Source of the DNA: Clostridiales bacterium | Lineage (GTDB): Bacteria; Bacillota; Clostridia; Christensenellales; Aristaeellaceae | DNA: 49,354 bases | Assembly: GCA_024695415.1 (NCBI GenBank) | Contig: JAILIE010000084.1 | Location: forward strand, 1-49,354 | Direction: 5' to 3' | In this document: piece after piece, positions 8,337 through 16,149 of the stretch | How the letters are laid out: every line of letters starts with the position of its first letter | How positions within the stretch are numbered: the first letter of the stretch is position 1 | The notes under the pieces: model-generated | The model's input: the letters and a program-made list of their open reading frames with translations, nothing else | What the model was told of the DNA's origin: nothing | The model's database searches: none | Translations under genes and position numbers: made by a program

Positions 8337-9352
8337 AAAAGATCCGTAAAGCCGCGCTGCTGATCCTGCCACTGGTTCTGCTGCTGACAGCGGCGGGCTG
8401 CGGGAGGGAGGAGACGACCCCGGCCCGGGAGGAGACGCCCCCGATCCGCACCCTGACGGTGTTTGACTGCCTGGATACGGTAATCACCTTCAAAATCTAT
8501 ACCCGGGACGAAAGCCTACCGGAGGCGGCGCACGCGGAATGCCGGCGGCTCCACGCGCTGTTTGCCCGGAATGAGGAAGGAAGCGACGTCTGGAAAATCA
8601 ACCACGCGGACGGGCAGTCGGTCGAGGTGTCGGACGACACCGTCCGGATCCTGGAAACCGCCGCGCGGATCAGCGAACTGTCCGGCGGCGCCTTTGACGT
8701 GACGATCGCGCCGGCTTCCACGCTGTGGGATTTCCACGCCGAAGACCCGCAGGTTCCGGAGGCGGCGGCGCTGGCGGAAGCCGCGGAGCGGATCGACTAT
8801 ACGAAAATCCGGATCGACGGCAATACGGTCACCCTGCCGGCAGGCATGATGATCGACCTGGGCGGCATCGCCAAGGGCTATATCGCCGACGCGGTGAAGC
8901 AGATGCTCGTGGACCGCGGGGTGAAGCACGCGATCCTGTCCTTCGGCGGAAACATCATCGCCATCGGGATCAAACCCGAAGGGACCCCCTGGCGGGTCGG
9001 AATCCAGGACATCGACGCGCCGACGGGCACGAGCATGCTCGTTTCCCTGAATTACGGCGGATCCACCGTAACCAGCGGAATCTATGAGCGCGGATTTGAG
9101 GAAGACGGGGTATGGTATCACCATATTCTCTCGTCGGAAACCGGATGGCCGGTGCAGAACGAACTGGCGTCGGTGACGATATTCACCGAAAACTCCATGG
9201 AGGGGGACGCGCTGTCCACCGCGGTATTCGCGCTGGGTACGGAGAAGGGCACCGGACTGATTGAAAGCCTGGAAAACACGGAAGCGGTATTGATCGACCG
9301 GAACCGGAACGTCACCATGACTTCCGGCGCGGGAAAGTATTTCGAAAACTGA
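8333..9352 (+). CDS. apbE: FAD:protein FMN transferase, lipoprotein
   Basis: ApbE attaches FMN covalently to a threonine of exported or membrane flavoproteins (for example NqrC/RnfG-type subunits), using FAD and Mg. The 339-residue protein starts with a lipoprotein signal ending LLLTAAGC (Cys about residue 23), so it should be anchored on the outer face of the membrane. Conserved motifs are GGAFDVTIAPASTLWDF, MIDLGGIAKGYIAD (about residue 175), ILSFGGNIIAIG and the active-site HHILSSETGWPV. No target flavoprotein is visible in the window. It is translationally coupled to the Gx transporter gene, and its stop abuts the stop of the convergent FAD dehydrogenase gene with no base between them. 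Confidence 0.95.
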   Translation: MKKIRKAALLILPLVLLLTAAGCGREETTPAREETPPIRTLTVFDCLDTVITFKIYTRDESLPEAAHAECRRLHALFARNEEGSDVWKINHADGQSVEVSDDTVRILETAARISELSGGAFDVTIAPASTLWDFHAEDPQVPEAAALAEAAERIDYTKIRIDGNTVTLPAGMMIDLGGIAKGYIADAVKQMLVDRGVKHAILSFGGNIIAIGIKPEGTPWRVGIQDIDAPTGTSMLVSLNYGGSTVTSGIYERGFEEDGVWYHHILSSETGWPVQNELASVTIFTENSMEGDALSTAVFALGTEKGTGLIESLENTEAVLIDRNRNVTMTSGAGKYFEN

Positions 9353-10939
9353 TCAGATTCCCCGTTCCAGGGCACTGATGGCGGCGGTGATCCCGTCGAT
9401 GGCGGCGGATACGATACCGCCCGCGCAGCCGGCGCCTTCCCCGACCGGATAGAGGCCGGACATATCTTCCGCCTCGCACGCGGCGTTCCGCAGCATGCGG
9501 ACAGGGGAGGAGGAACGGGTTTCCGGCGCGGTGAGCACCGCGTCGGGCATGGCAAAACCGGGAAGCTGGGCATTCATGGCCCGGATTCCCTTTTTCAGGT
9601 TTTCCGCGATATAGTCCGGGAGTACCGCCCGGAGATCCGCCGGCGTGACACCGGGCCGGTAGGAGGGAAACACCTCGCCGAAGGAGGCGGTTTCCCGGTT
9701 TTCCAGAAAGTCGCCGACGCGCTGGGCCGGCGCGCGGAACCCGCCGCCGCCCGCCGCGAAGGCGGCTTTTTCAATTTCCCGCTGCAGAAGAAAACCGGAA
9801 AGGGGATGATCGTCGCCGAAGTCCTCCGGCCGGACGCCGACCAGGAGCGCGGAATTGCTGTTGATCCCATCCCGCGCGTGGAGGCTCATGCCGTTGACCA
9901 CGACGCCCCCGGGCTGGGAAGCCGCGGCGATCACGCTGCCGCCGGGGCACATGCAGAAGGTGTAGACGCCCCGGCCGTCCGGGGTATGGCAGATCAGTTT
10001 ATAGGAAGCGGCGCCGAGGGCGGGATGCCCCGCGAAGGCACCGTACTGGCTGCGGTCGATAAAGGCCCGCGGATGCTCGATGCGCACGCCCATGGCAAAC
10101 GGCTTGGGCGCCATCCGGACGCCCTGGGAGAAGAGCGCCTGGACGGTATCGCGCGCGGAATGGCCGATGCACAGAAGGAGGGTGTCCGTCCGGATCTCCC
10201 GCCGCGCCCCGCGGCAGGAAACCACGGCGCCTTCAATATGGCTCCGGGAAACGAGTAGCTCCTCCAGGCGGGTTTCAAAGCAGACGGTGCCGCCGAGGCG
10301 GATGATCTCCCCGCGGATGGACGCGACGACGCCCTTCAGGCGGTCGGTGCCGATATGCGGCTTCTGGTCGGTAAGGATGGATTCCGGCGCGCCATGGGCG
10401 ACGAAGGTCTCCAGGATCATCCGGAGATAAGGGGATTTGATGCCGCAGGTGAGCTTGCCGTCCGAAAAGGCGCCGGCGCCGCCCTCCCCGAACTGGACGT
10501 TGGATTCCGGATCCAGCTGTCCTTCTTCCGCCATGAGATCCACATCCCGCGTCCGTTCCTCCACCGGCTTTCCGCGCTCGATGAGCACCGGCGCGGCGCC
10601 GGCCCTGGCCAGGGTCAGCGCGGCAAAAAGCCCGGCGGGCCCGGCGCCGACCACCAGGGGCGGAAGGCGGAAGGACGGGGCGGGAAGGCGGATCGGCGCG
10701 GCGGGGGAAACCGCCGTCAGGAACCGGTGTTTTTTCAACAGGAAGGGTTCGTTTTTCGCGGAGAAATCCACGGTCAGTACAAAATGGACTTTGGTCTTAT
10801 CCCGGGCGTCCACCGAACGGCGGTATACCGAGAAGGACCGCAGCTGGTCCGCGGGGAGGGAAAGCTTTTTCAGCAGCATTTCCCGGAGGGAGGCTTCCGT
10901 ATAATCCAGCGGCACACTGAAATTCGTCAGGCGGATCAT
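9353..10939 (-). CDS. COG2509-type FAD-dependent dehydrogenase
   Basis: A 528-residue predicted cytoplasmic flavoprotein. An N-terminal region (about residues 1-90, SFSVYRRSVDARDKTKVHFVLTV as its core) precedes a Rossmann dinucleotide site VVGAGPAGLFAALTLARAG. The family motif FGEGGAGAFSDGKL and the C-terminal FAD contact LYPVGEGAGCAGGIVSAAIDGI follow. This is the full-length form of the family of uncharacterised FAD-dependent dehydrogenases; its reaction is unknown. It overlaps the truA stop by 4 bases (ATGA) and is the last gene of the ECF/truA operon. A shorter relative lies at 45144-46523; unlike it, this protein lacks the CxxCxxC cluster ahead of the GGAGAFSDGK motif. Confidence 0.85.
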   Translation of the reverse strand: MIRLTNFSVPLDYTEASLREMLLKKLSLPADQLRSFSVYRRSVDARDKTKVHFVLTVDFSAKNEPFLLKKHRFLTAVSPAAPIRLPAPSFRLPPLVVGAGPAGLFAALTLARAGAAPVLIERGKPVEERTRDVDLMAEEGQLDPESNVQFGEGGAGAFSDGKLTCGIKSPYLRMILETFVAHGAPESILTDQKPHIGTDRLKGVVASIRGEIIRLGGTVCFETRLEELLVSRSHIEGAVVSCRGARREIRTDTLLLCIGHSARDTVQALFSQGVRMAPKPFAMGVRIEHPRAFIDRSQYGAFAGHPALGAASYKLICHTPDGRGVYTFCMCPGGSVIAAASQPGGVVVNGMSLHARDGINSNSALLVGVRPEDFGDDHPLSGFLLQREIEKAAFAAGGGGFRAPAQRVGDFLENRETASFGEVFPSYRPGVTPADLRAVLPDYIAENLKKGIRAMNAQLPGFAMPDAVLTAPETRSSSPVRMLRNAACEAEDMSGLYPVGEGAGCAGGIVSAAIDGITAAISALERGI

Positions 10940-11727
10940 GGCATTTCCTCCTCCTCATGCCAGCGCAGGGATGCCGGATCGGTAAACGCTTTTTCCGGAT
11001 AACGGACTTCGGTCAGTTCCAGGCCGTCCGGAGGGGCGGTCATGCCCAGGTCCAGCCGGTCCAGGGAGGAAAACGCCCGGGAGAACGCGTCCGTCCCGCG
11101 CTTTCCGAGGCCGACCTCCACCACGGTGCCGGCGATGATCCGGACCATGTTATAGAGGAAGGCGTTTCCGCTGACCGTCAGGACCAGCATTCCGTCCCGC
11201 TCCTTAAGTTCCGCCTGGTCAATCGTGCGGACCGTGGTGCGCGCGGTGCCGCCGGCCGCCTGGAAGGCGGCGAAATCGTGGGTGCCCGGGAGGGCGGAAA
11301 GCGCCCGGCGCATCGGTTCAATATCCAGCGGAACCGGCACATGCCAGCATTTCCGCTCCAGGGCGCTGGCGTGGCGGCGGTTCAGGATCCGGTAGGTATA
11401 GGTTTTTCCGGATGTCAGGAAGCGCGCGTGGAAATCATCCGGAACAGGCCGGCCGGCCTGGACCCGGATATCCGGGGGAAGCAGGTTGTTCAGCACGAAG
11501 GGATACTTGTCCGCGGGAATCGTGGACCGGGTATCAAAATGCACCATCTGCATCCGGGCGTGAACGCCCGCGTCGGTCCGGGAGGAACCGGTGACGGTGA
11601 CCGGATGACCGCAGGCGGAAGACAGGGCTTCCTCCAGCACCTGCTGCACAGCGGTTCCGTTAATCTGGCGCTGCCAGCCGGCGTAGGCGGAACCGTCGTA
11701 TTCCACGGTCAGAAGAATGCGGGGCAA
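10936..11727 (-). CDS. truA: tRNA pseudouridine(38-40) synthase
   Basis: TruA makes pseudouridine at positions 38-40 of the tRNA anticodon stem-loop. The 263-residue protein contains the catalytic aspartate in SSRTDAGVHA (Asp52) and the motifs VEYDGSAYAGWQRQ, GTHDFAAFQAAGG and FLYNMVRIIAGTVVEVG. I place the start at TTG 11727 because GGAGG lies 8 bases upstream and the family N-terminus begins right there; the open frame extends further to 11790 without a good ribosome site. It follows ecfT by about 30 bases, the usual Firmicutes order ecfA1-ecfA2-ecfT-truA. Confidence 0.95.
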   Translation of the reverse strand: MPRILLTVEYDGSAYAGWQRQINGTAVQQVLEEALSSACGHPVTVTGSSRTDAGVHARMQMVHFDTRSTIPADKYPFVLNNLLPPDIRVQAGRPVPDDFHARFLTSGKTYTYRILNRRHASALERKCWHVPVPLDIEPMRRALSALPGTHDFAAFQAAGGTARTTVRTIDQAELKERDGMLVLTVSGNAFLYNMVRIIAGTVVEVGLGKRGTDAFSRAFSSLDRLDLGMTAPPDGLELTEVRYPEKAFTDPASLRWHEEEEMP

Positions 11728-11758
11728 GGCAAATCCCTCCCGGAATCGGATATCGGAA

Positions 11759-12589
11759 TCAGTACGGAAGGAAACGGCCTTCCACCACAATCAGCGCGAT
11801 CAACACGGCCACCACGCCGCAGGCCAGCAGGTCGCCGCGCGTGATTTTCAGGACGCGCAGGCGGGTCCGGCCTTCTCCGCCGTGGTAACAGCGGCTTTCC
11901 ATCGCCATGGCCAGGTCGCCGGCCCGGCGGAAAGCGCTGACAAAGAGCGGCACGAGCAGGGGCACCATGGAGCGCGCGCGGGAAATCAGGTTTCCGCTTT
12001 CAAAATCCGCGCCCCGCGCCATCTGCGCTTTCATGATCTTATCCGTCTCCTCCAGCAGGGTCGGGATAAAGCGCAGGGCGATCGTCATCATCATCGCCAG
12101 CTCGTGGGCCGGAAAGCGCAGTTTTTTCAGCGGGGTCAGCAGAAGCTCAATCCCGTCGGCCAGCGCGATGGGGGATGTGGTCAGGGTGAGCAGGGAAGTG
12201 CCGGAGACCAGGAAAACGAGGCGGAGCGAATAGCAGAGCGCCTGCAGGAAGGCTTCCCGGGTGATCCGGATGATCCAGAACTCCACCCAGACGACGCTGC
12301 CGCCGGTGAAGAACAGGTTCAGGATAAAGGTGATCAGGATGATCAGCCGCAGCGGTTTCAGGCCCTTCAAAAGCAGCTTGAAAGGCACCCGGGAAAGGCG
12401 GGCCGCCAGGATGATGAAACCGAGCAGCAGGGCGTAACCGATAAAGGAGCTGATTGGGAATGACGCGTCTTTGACCAGGAAGACCGAAACAATAAAGGCA
12501 ATGGTCAGCACCAGTTTGACGCGCGGATCCAGGCGGTGGATCGGGCTGTCGACCGGATAATACTGGCCAAGCGTCACGTTATTCAGCAT
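11759..12589 (-). CDS. ecfT: Energy-coupling factor transporter transmembrane protein EcfT
   Basis: EcfT is the scaffold membrane subunit that couples the EcfA1/EcfA2 ATPase pair to exchangeable substrate-binding S components for vitamin uptake. The 276-residue protein starts LGQYYPVDSPIHRLDPRVKL, has about five hydrophobic helices, and carries the two coupling-helix arginine motifs QMARGADF and AMESRCYHGG; the second deviates from the common ARGY form. ATG 12589 is chosen because AGGAGG lies 7 bases upstream; it overlaps the ecfA2 end by 11 bases. No S component is encoded in the window, as expected for a shared (group II) ECF module. Confidence 0.95.
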   Translation of the reverse strand: MLNNVTLGQYYPVDSPIHRLDPRVKLVLTIAFIVSVFLVKDASFPISSFIGYALLLGFIILAARLSRVPFKLLLKGLKPLRLIILITFILNLFFTGGSVVWVEFWIIRITREAFLQALCYSLRLVFLVSGTSLLTLTTSPIALADGIELLLTPLKKLRFPAHELAMMMTIALRFIPTLLEETDKIMKAQMARGADFESGNLISRARSMVPLLVPLFVSAFRRAGDLAMAMESRCYHGGEGRTRLRVLKITRGDLLACGVVAVLIALIVVEGRFLPY

Positions 12590-13454
12590 GCGCTTCCTCC
12601 TTTCCGCCCTTCCAGGCACGGAGGATGTGTTCCTTCAGCTCGTCCAGCCGGTAGAGGTCGGGCGGCAGGCTGACGCCGCGCTCCCGCAGCGCGCGGCAGA
12701 GGCGGGAGGCGGCCGGGACGTCCAGGCCGATGGAGGTCATCATGTCCTCCCGCGCGAAAATCTCCCGCGGGGTGCCGGTGGCCACAATCTTCCCGTCCGC
12801 CATGACGATCAGGCGGGTGGCCAGGCGGGCCATGTCATCCATGCTGTGGGAAACCATAAGGATGGTGACATGCTCCCGCTCGTGCAGTTCCTCCAGCATC
12901 GTAAGGATCCGGTCGCGGCCCCGGGGATCCAGCCCCGCGGTCGGCTCGTCCAGGATCAGGACGGACGGGCGCATGGCCAGTACGCCGGCGATGGCGACGC
13001 GGCGCATCTGGCCCCCGGAAAGCTCGAAGGGGCTGCGCTCCGCGTATTTTTCGTAGTCCAGGTGAACGCAGTCCATGGCGTAGCGGACCCGCTCGTCAAT
13101 TTCCTGCGGGGAAAGCTTCTGGTTTTTCGGGCCGAAGGCAATATCCTTCGCCACCGTTTCCTCAAACAGCTGGTATTCCGGATACTGGAATACCAGGCCG
13201 ATCCGCTGGCGCAGCGCGCGGCGGTCCACATGCTCCCCGTTCAGGTCCTGGCCGTCAACAAGGACCTGGCCGGAGGTCGGCTTCAGCAGGCCGTTCAGGT
13301 GCTGGACCAGGGTGGATTTCCCGGATCCGGTATGGCCGACAATGCCGATAAACTCCCCGTCTTCCGCGACGAAGGAAACGTCGTTCAGCGCGACGGTCGT
13401 CAGCGCGCTGCCCTGGGAATAGCAGTGGGTCAGGTTCCGGACTTCGATGGGCAT
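12579..13454 (-). CDS. ecfA2: Energy-coupling factor transporter ATPase EcfA2
   Basis: A 291-residue cytoplasmic ABC ATPase, one half of the EcfA1-EcfA2 heterodimer that powers vitamin import. It has Walker A GHTGSGKST, Q-loop QYPEYQLFE, signature LSGGQMRRVAIAG, Walker B VLILDEPTAGLDPRG and switch histidine LMVSHSMDD. The opening MPIEVRNLTHCYSQGSALT is the EcfA2 style. Its start lies 25 bases inside ecfA1 and its end overlaps ecfT, so the three subunits are translationally coupled. Confidence 0.96.
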   Translation of the reverse strand: MPIEVRNLTHCYSQGSALTTVALNDVSFVAEDGEFIGIVGHTGSGKSTLVQHLNGLLKPTSGQVLVDGQDLNGEHVDRRALRQRIGLVFQYPEYQLFEETVAKDIAFGPKNQKLSPQEIDERVRYAMDCVHLDYEKYAERSPFELSGGQMRRVAIAGVLAMRPSVLILDEPTAGLDPRGRDRILTMLEELHEREHVTILMVSHSMDDMARLATRLIVMADGKIVATGTPREIFAREDMMTSIGLDVPAASRLCRALRERGVSLPPDLYRLDELKEHILRAWKGGKEEAHAE

Positions 13455-14287
13455 AGTACCTGATCCACCTCCTTTGCCAGGTCTTCCACCGTCAGGATTC
13501 CGGCGGGAAGGGGCATGCCTTCCTGACGGAGCGCGTTGGCCAGCGCGGTCATGGGCGGGACATCCAGGTGCATCTCCTGCATCAGGTCCACGTTGTCAAA
13601 GACCTCGGCCGGGGTTCCGGACAGGCGGACTTCGCCGTCGGTGACCACCAGCACGCGGTCCGCCTGGGCCGCTTCTTCCATGAAGTGCGTAATCCAGACC
13701 ACGGTGATTCCCTTTTTCCGGTTCAGCATCCGGATGGTATCCAGGACTTCCTTCCGGCCGGAGGGGTCGAGCATCGCCGTGGCTTCGTCAGCGATGATCA
13801 CCGAGGGCTCCATCGCGAGGATGCCGGCGATGGCGACGCGCTGTTTCTGGCCGCCGGAAAGCTGGTGCGGCGCGCTGTCGGCGTATTTGCTCATCCGCAC
13901 AGCGGACAGGGCGCTCTCGATCCGCGGAATCATCTCTTCCGTCGGTACGCCGAGGTTCTCCAGGCCGAACGCCACGTCCTCCTTGACGAGGGTGGCGACG
14001 ATCTGGTTGTCCGGATTCTGGAAGATCATGCCGGCGCGCCGGCGGATTTCCCAGACCAGTTCCTCTTTCCGCGTATCGTAGCCGCATACGGCCACCGTGC
14101 CTTCGGTGGGGATATAAAGGGCGTTCAGAAGCTTCGCGAGGGTGGATTTTCCGGAGCCGTTATGGCCCAGCACCGCGACAAATTCACCGGGCTGGATATC
14201 CGCGGACACATGGGACAGCGCGGGGGAAGAAGCGCCTTCATAGGTGAAGGAGACTTCGTCGATCCGGATCAGGGATTCGTTCTGCAT
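13430..14287 (-). CDS. ecfA1: Energy-coupling factor transporter ATPase EcfA1
   Basis: A 285-residue ABC ATPase, partner of EcfA2. Motifs are Walker A GHNGSGKST, Q-loop FQNPDNQIVATLVKEDVAFG (typical of EcfA1), signature LSGGQKQRVAIAG, Walker B VIIADEATAMLDPSG and VVWITHFMEEA. I prefer the ATG at 14287 over the TTG at 14290, since the AGGTG at 14293-14297 then has a workable 5-base spacing. It follows the metallophosphoesterase stop by only 9 bases, so the phosphoesterase and ECF genes form one transcript. Confidence 0.95.
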   Translation of the reverse strand: MQNESLIRIDEVSFTYEGASSPALSHVSADIQPGEFVAVLGHNGSGKSTLAKLLNALYIPTEGTVAVCGYDTRKEELVWEIRRRAGMIFQNPDNQIVATLVKEDVAFGLENLGVPTEEMIPRIESALSAVRMSKYADSAPHQLSGGQKQRVAIAGILAMEPSVIIADEATAMLDPSGRKEVLDTIRMLNRKKGITVVWITHFMEEAAQADRVLVVTDGEVRLSGTPAEVFDNVDLMQEMHLDVPPMTALANALRQEGMPLPAGILTVEDLAKEVDQVLCPSKSGT

Positions 14288-14296
14288 CAAAACACC

Positions 14297-15247
14297 TCAG
14301 TCAGACGTCGTCAGTTCAATCAGGTGGATCTGGGGATAACACCCAAGGCGGAAGGGAATCACCGAGGTTCCGACGCCCCGGGAAACAAGGAGCTCGGAGC
14401 GGTTTTCCCGCAGCCAGCCGGAACGATAGCCGTCGGGTACGTCCCCGGCGATGTCCAGCAGGGAGGAGAAGAACATCATCTGGCCGCCGTGGGTATGGCC
14501 GAACAGCCCCAGGTCAAACCAGCCCAGTGAGCCGGAGGAATCGGTCGCGCGCTGCGCTTCCGGAATCACGGACGGATTATGGCAAAGGAGAATGACATAA
14601 TCGGAACCGGAAACAGAGGAAGCGACGGATTTGATCGCCGGTTTTCCGGCGATGACGTCGTCCAGGCCGGCGATCAGGATCTTGCTGCCGGAACCGATGT
14701 ACACCGGAACGGTCTGGTTCACGAGGGGAGTCACTTCCGCGGCGGTCATGGCTTCGGTCAGGCGCTGCCGGTCAAAGGCGGTCTCGCCGACGTCGTTTTC
14801 CCCCAGGACGCCGTAAATCCCGTAACGGGTATGGATCTTCAGCTGGCTCTGGAGATGCTGGAAGAACTGGATCGCCGAAGCGTTGTCCGTGGCGTAGTCC
14901 CCGCCGAAAAGGACCAGGTCCGGCCGCAGGGAATTGATCCGGGACAAAAGGCCGCCCAGGTCCGCGTCGGAATACCAGAATCCCCAGTGGATATCGCTGA
15001 CGTAAACGATCCGCAGGTGGTTGGCGTCAGAGGGCAGGTCCTTCGAGGCGACCAGCTTTTTATCGACCGTCAGGATTTTTGATTCGATGAAGGGATAGGC
15101 AAGAAGGGTCAGCAGCAGGATGGCCAGGAGGATGAAACGGATCCTCCGGCGGGGGTTGCGCCGCTGATGCCGCCCGCGGCGGACGGAAGCGGTGGAAGCC
15201 ACGGCCCATGGCTGCGAGGGGGCGTGCCTGCCCCGGTATTCATTCAT
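14297..15247 (-). CDS. Membrane-anchored metallophosphoesterase (YkuE/YaeI-like) with altered GNHD motif
   Basis: A 316-residue protein with a basic N-terminal tail (RRGRHQRRNPRRR), one membrane helix (about residues 37-54) and a calcineurin-like phosphoesterase domain. Motifs seen are VSDIHWG, FGGDYAT, LLCHNPSV and LFGHTHGGQ. The block normally reading GNHD is GENDVG here, so the conserved Asn-His pair is Glu-Asn. Relatives such as YkuE/YaeI/LpxG-type enzymes act on lipid or nucleotide phosphoesters; the substrate here is unknown and activity may be altered. It heads the ecfA1-ecfA2-ecfT-truA-FAD dehydrogenase operon behind a strong promoter; GGAGG lies 8 bases before the ATG. Confidence 0.85.
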   Translation of the reverse strand: MNEYRGRHAPSQPWAVASTASVRRGRHQRRNPRRRIRFILLAILLLTLLAYPFIESKILTVDKKLVASKDLPSDANHLRIVYVSDIHWGFWYSDADLGGLLSRINSLRPDLVLFGGDYATDNASAIQFFQHLQSQLKIHTRYGIYGVLGENDVGETAFDRQRLTEAMTAAEVTPLVNQTVPVYIGSGSKILIAGLDDVIAGKPAIKSVASSVSGSDYVILLCHNPSVIPEAQRATDSSGSLGWFDLGLFGHTHGGQMMFFSSLLDIAGDVPDGYRSGWLRENRSELLVSRGVGTSVIPFRLGCYPQIHLIELTTSD

Positions 15248-15286
15248 GAAACCGGCCTCCTTCCCTTGAAAATGCTCATCTTATAT

Positions 15287-15315
15287 ATTATACACGAAGG
15301 AAATGACTGAATCAA
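15287..15315 (-). promoter_or_regulatory. Sigma-A promoter of the metallophosphoesterase-ECF operon
   Basis: On the minus strand TTGATT (complement of 15310-15315), a 17-base spacer and TATAAT (complement of 15287-15292). The -35 box lies inside the last codons of the upstream GNAT gene, so the operon can start independently of it. Confidence 0.85.
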
Positions 15316-15962
15316 GGTTCGGCGCTGTCCTCAACCTGTTCTTCCGGCAGGTCCGGACGAAGAACGGAGCAGACCGCCACGTCGGCGTGTTCTCCCTTGT
15401 AATAAATCTGGCCGCGCAGGATCCCTTCGCGGGTCATGCCGCATTTCTCCATCACCCGGCCGCTGGCCGGATTCCGGATGTCGTGCCGGGCTTCGATCCG
15501 GTACAGTTCCGGCAGGCGGTCAAAACAGGCGCGGAGAACGGCGCGGAGGGCCTCCGTGGCATATCCCCGGTTCCAGCAGTCCCGGGCCAGGCTGTAGCCG
15601 ATTTCGGCGGTGCCGCCGGCGCGGGAATAGCTGACGAAACCAATGGTGCCGATCACCCGGCCGCTCCCGCGCAGGGTCACCGCCCAGGCGGAGGGAAGGC
15701 CGCGCCGGTACAGGCCGCGGACATACCGGATATAGGACCTGGTTTCGGATATGCTCCGGTGCGCGTCCCAGAGCACGTAGCGGGCCACAAGGGGATCGGA
15801 AGCGTAGGCGTAGATATCCTTCGCGTCCCGCATGGCCAACGGCCGGAGGACCAGATCCTCCGTTTCCAGAACCGGCGGGCGGGCGAAGAAGAAAAAGGAA
15901 TCCTCTCCGGGGACAGCGCCTTCCGGTATGGTCAGCCAGCGAAAAAAACGGGAAGAAAACAT
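15312..15962 (-). CDS. GNAT-family N-acetyltransferase (RimJ/RimL-like)
   Basis: A 216-residue acetyl-CoA-dependent acyltransferase. The GNAT fold begins at about residue 30 with LETEDLVLRPLAMRDAKDIY and includes the acetyl-CoA-binding segment EIGYSLARDCWNRGYATEAL and IEARHDIRNPASGRVMEKCGM, the pattern of RimJ/RimL and ribosomal-protein-serine acetyltransferases. The substrate cannot be told. A GAAAGGCGG sequence precedes the ATG. The 3' end carries the promoter for the next operon. Its own leader contains two inverted-repeat elements described separately. Confidence 0.85.
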   Translation of the reverse strand: MFSSRFFRWLTIPEGAVPGEDSFFFFARPPVLETEDLVLRPLAMRDAKDIYAYASDPLVARYVLWDAHRSISETRSYIRYVRGLYRRGLPSAWAVTLRGSGRVIGTIGFVSYSRAGGTAEIGYSLARDCWNRGYATEALRAVLRACFDRLPELYRIEARHDIRNPASGRVMEKCGMTREGILRGQIYYKGEHADVAVCSVLRPDLPEEQVEDSAEP

Positions 15963-15986
15963 AAAAAACCGCCTTTCGGGGAATGA

Positions 15987-16006
15987 AAACGGAAAGCGTT
16001 CCGTTT
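15987..16006. promoter_or_regulatory. Operator-like inverted repeat 1 in divergent intergenic region
   Basis: A perfect 8-bp inverted repeat AAACGGAA-AGCG-TTCCGTTT with core GGAAAGCGTTCC (15991-16002), between the GNAT gene and the SH3-repeat protein gene. A near copy lies at 16037-16047. Neither strand has a T-tract after it, so a terminator is unlikely. Confidence 0.4.
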
Positions 16007-16033
16007 AGTTATCGAACGCCGGATTTGTTTCGA

Positions 16034-16054
16034 CAGGAACGCTTCCGATTCCTG
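16034..16054. promoter_or_regulatory. Operator-like inverted repeat 2 in divergent intergenic region
   Basis: Contains GGAACGCTTCC (16037-16047), whose reverse complement GGAAGCGTTCC differs from the core of the element at 15991-16002 by one inserted A. It sits 20 bases upstream of the -35 box of the plus-strand operon. Confidence 0.35.
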
Positions 16055-16074
16055 CCGCGGGCCGTCCCGCTTCA

Positions 16075-16103
16075 TTGACACCCCCGCGGAAAGGCGGTAA
16101 AAT
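16075..16103 (+). promoter_or_regulatory. Strong sigma-A promoter of the SH3/PTEV envelope operon
   Basis: TTGACA (16075-16080), 17-base spacer, TAAAAT (16098-16103). It shows that the in-frame TTG at 16075 cannot be the start codon. Confidence 0.9.
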
Positions 16104-16149
16104 ATCCCTGTTGCGTTCAAAGAAAAATCCGAAAGGATGGATCATTGAT

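Noticed and set aside
16075..16149. N-terminal extension of the SH3/PTEV protein from a TTG at 16075
   Set aside because: The TTG is part of the -35 box TTGACA; the signal peptide begins at ATG 16150.
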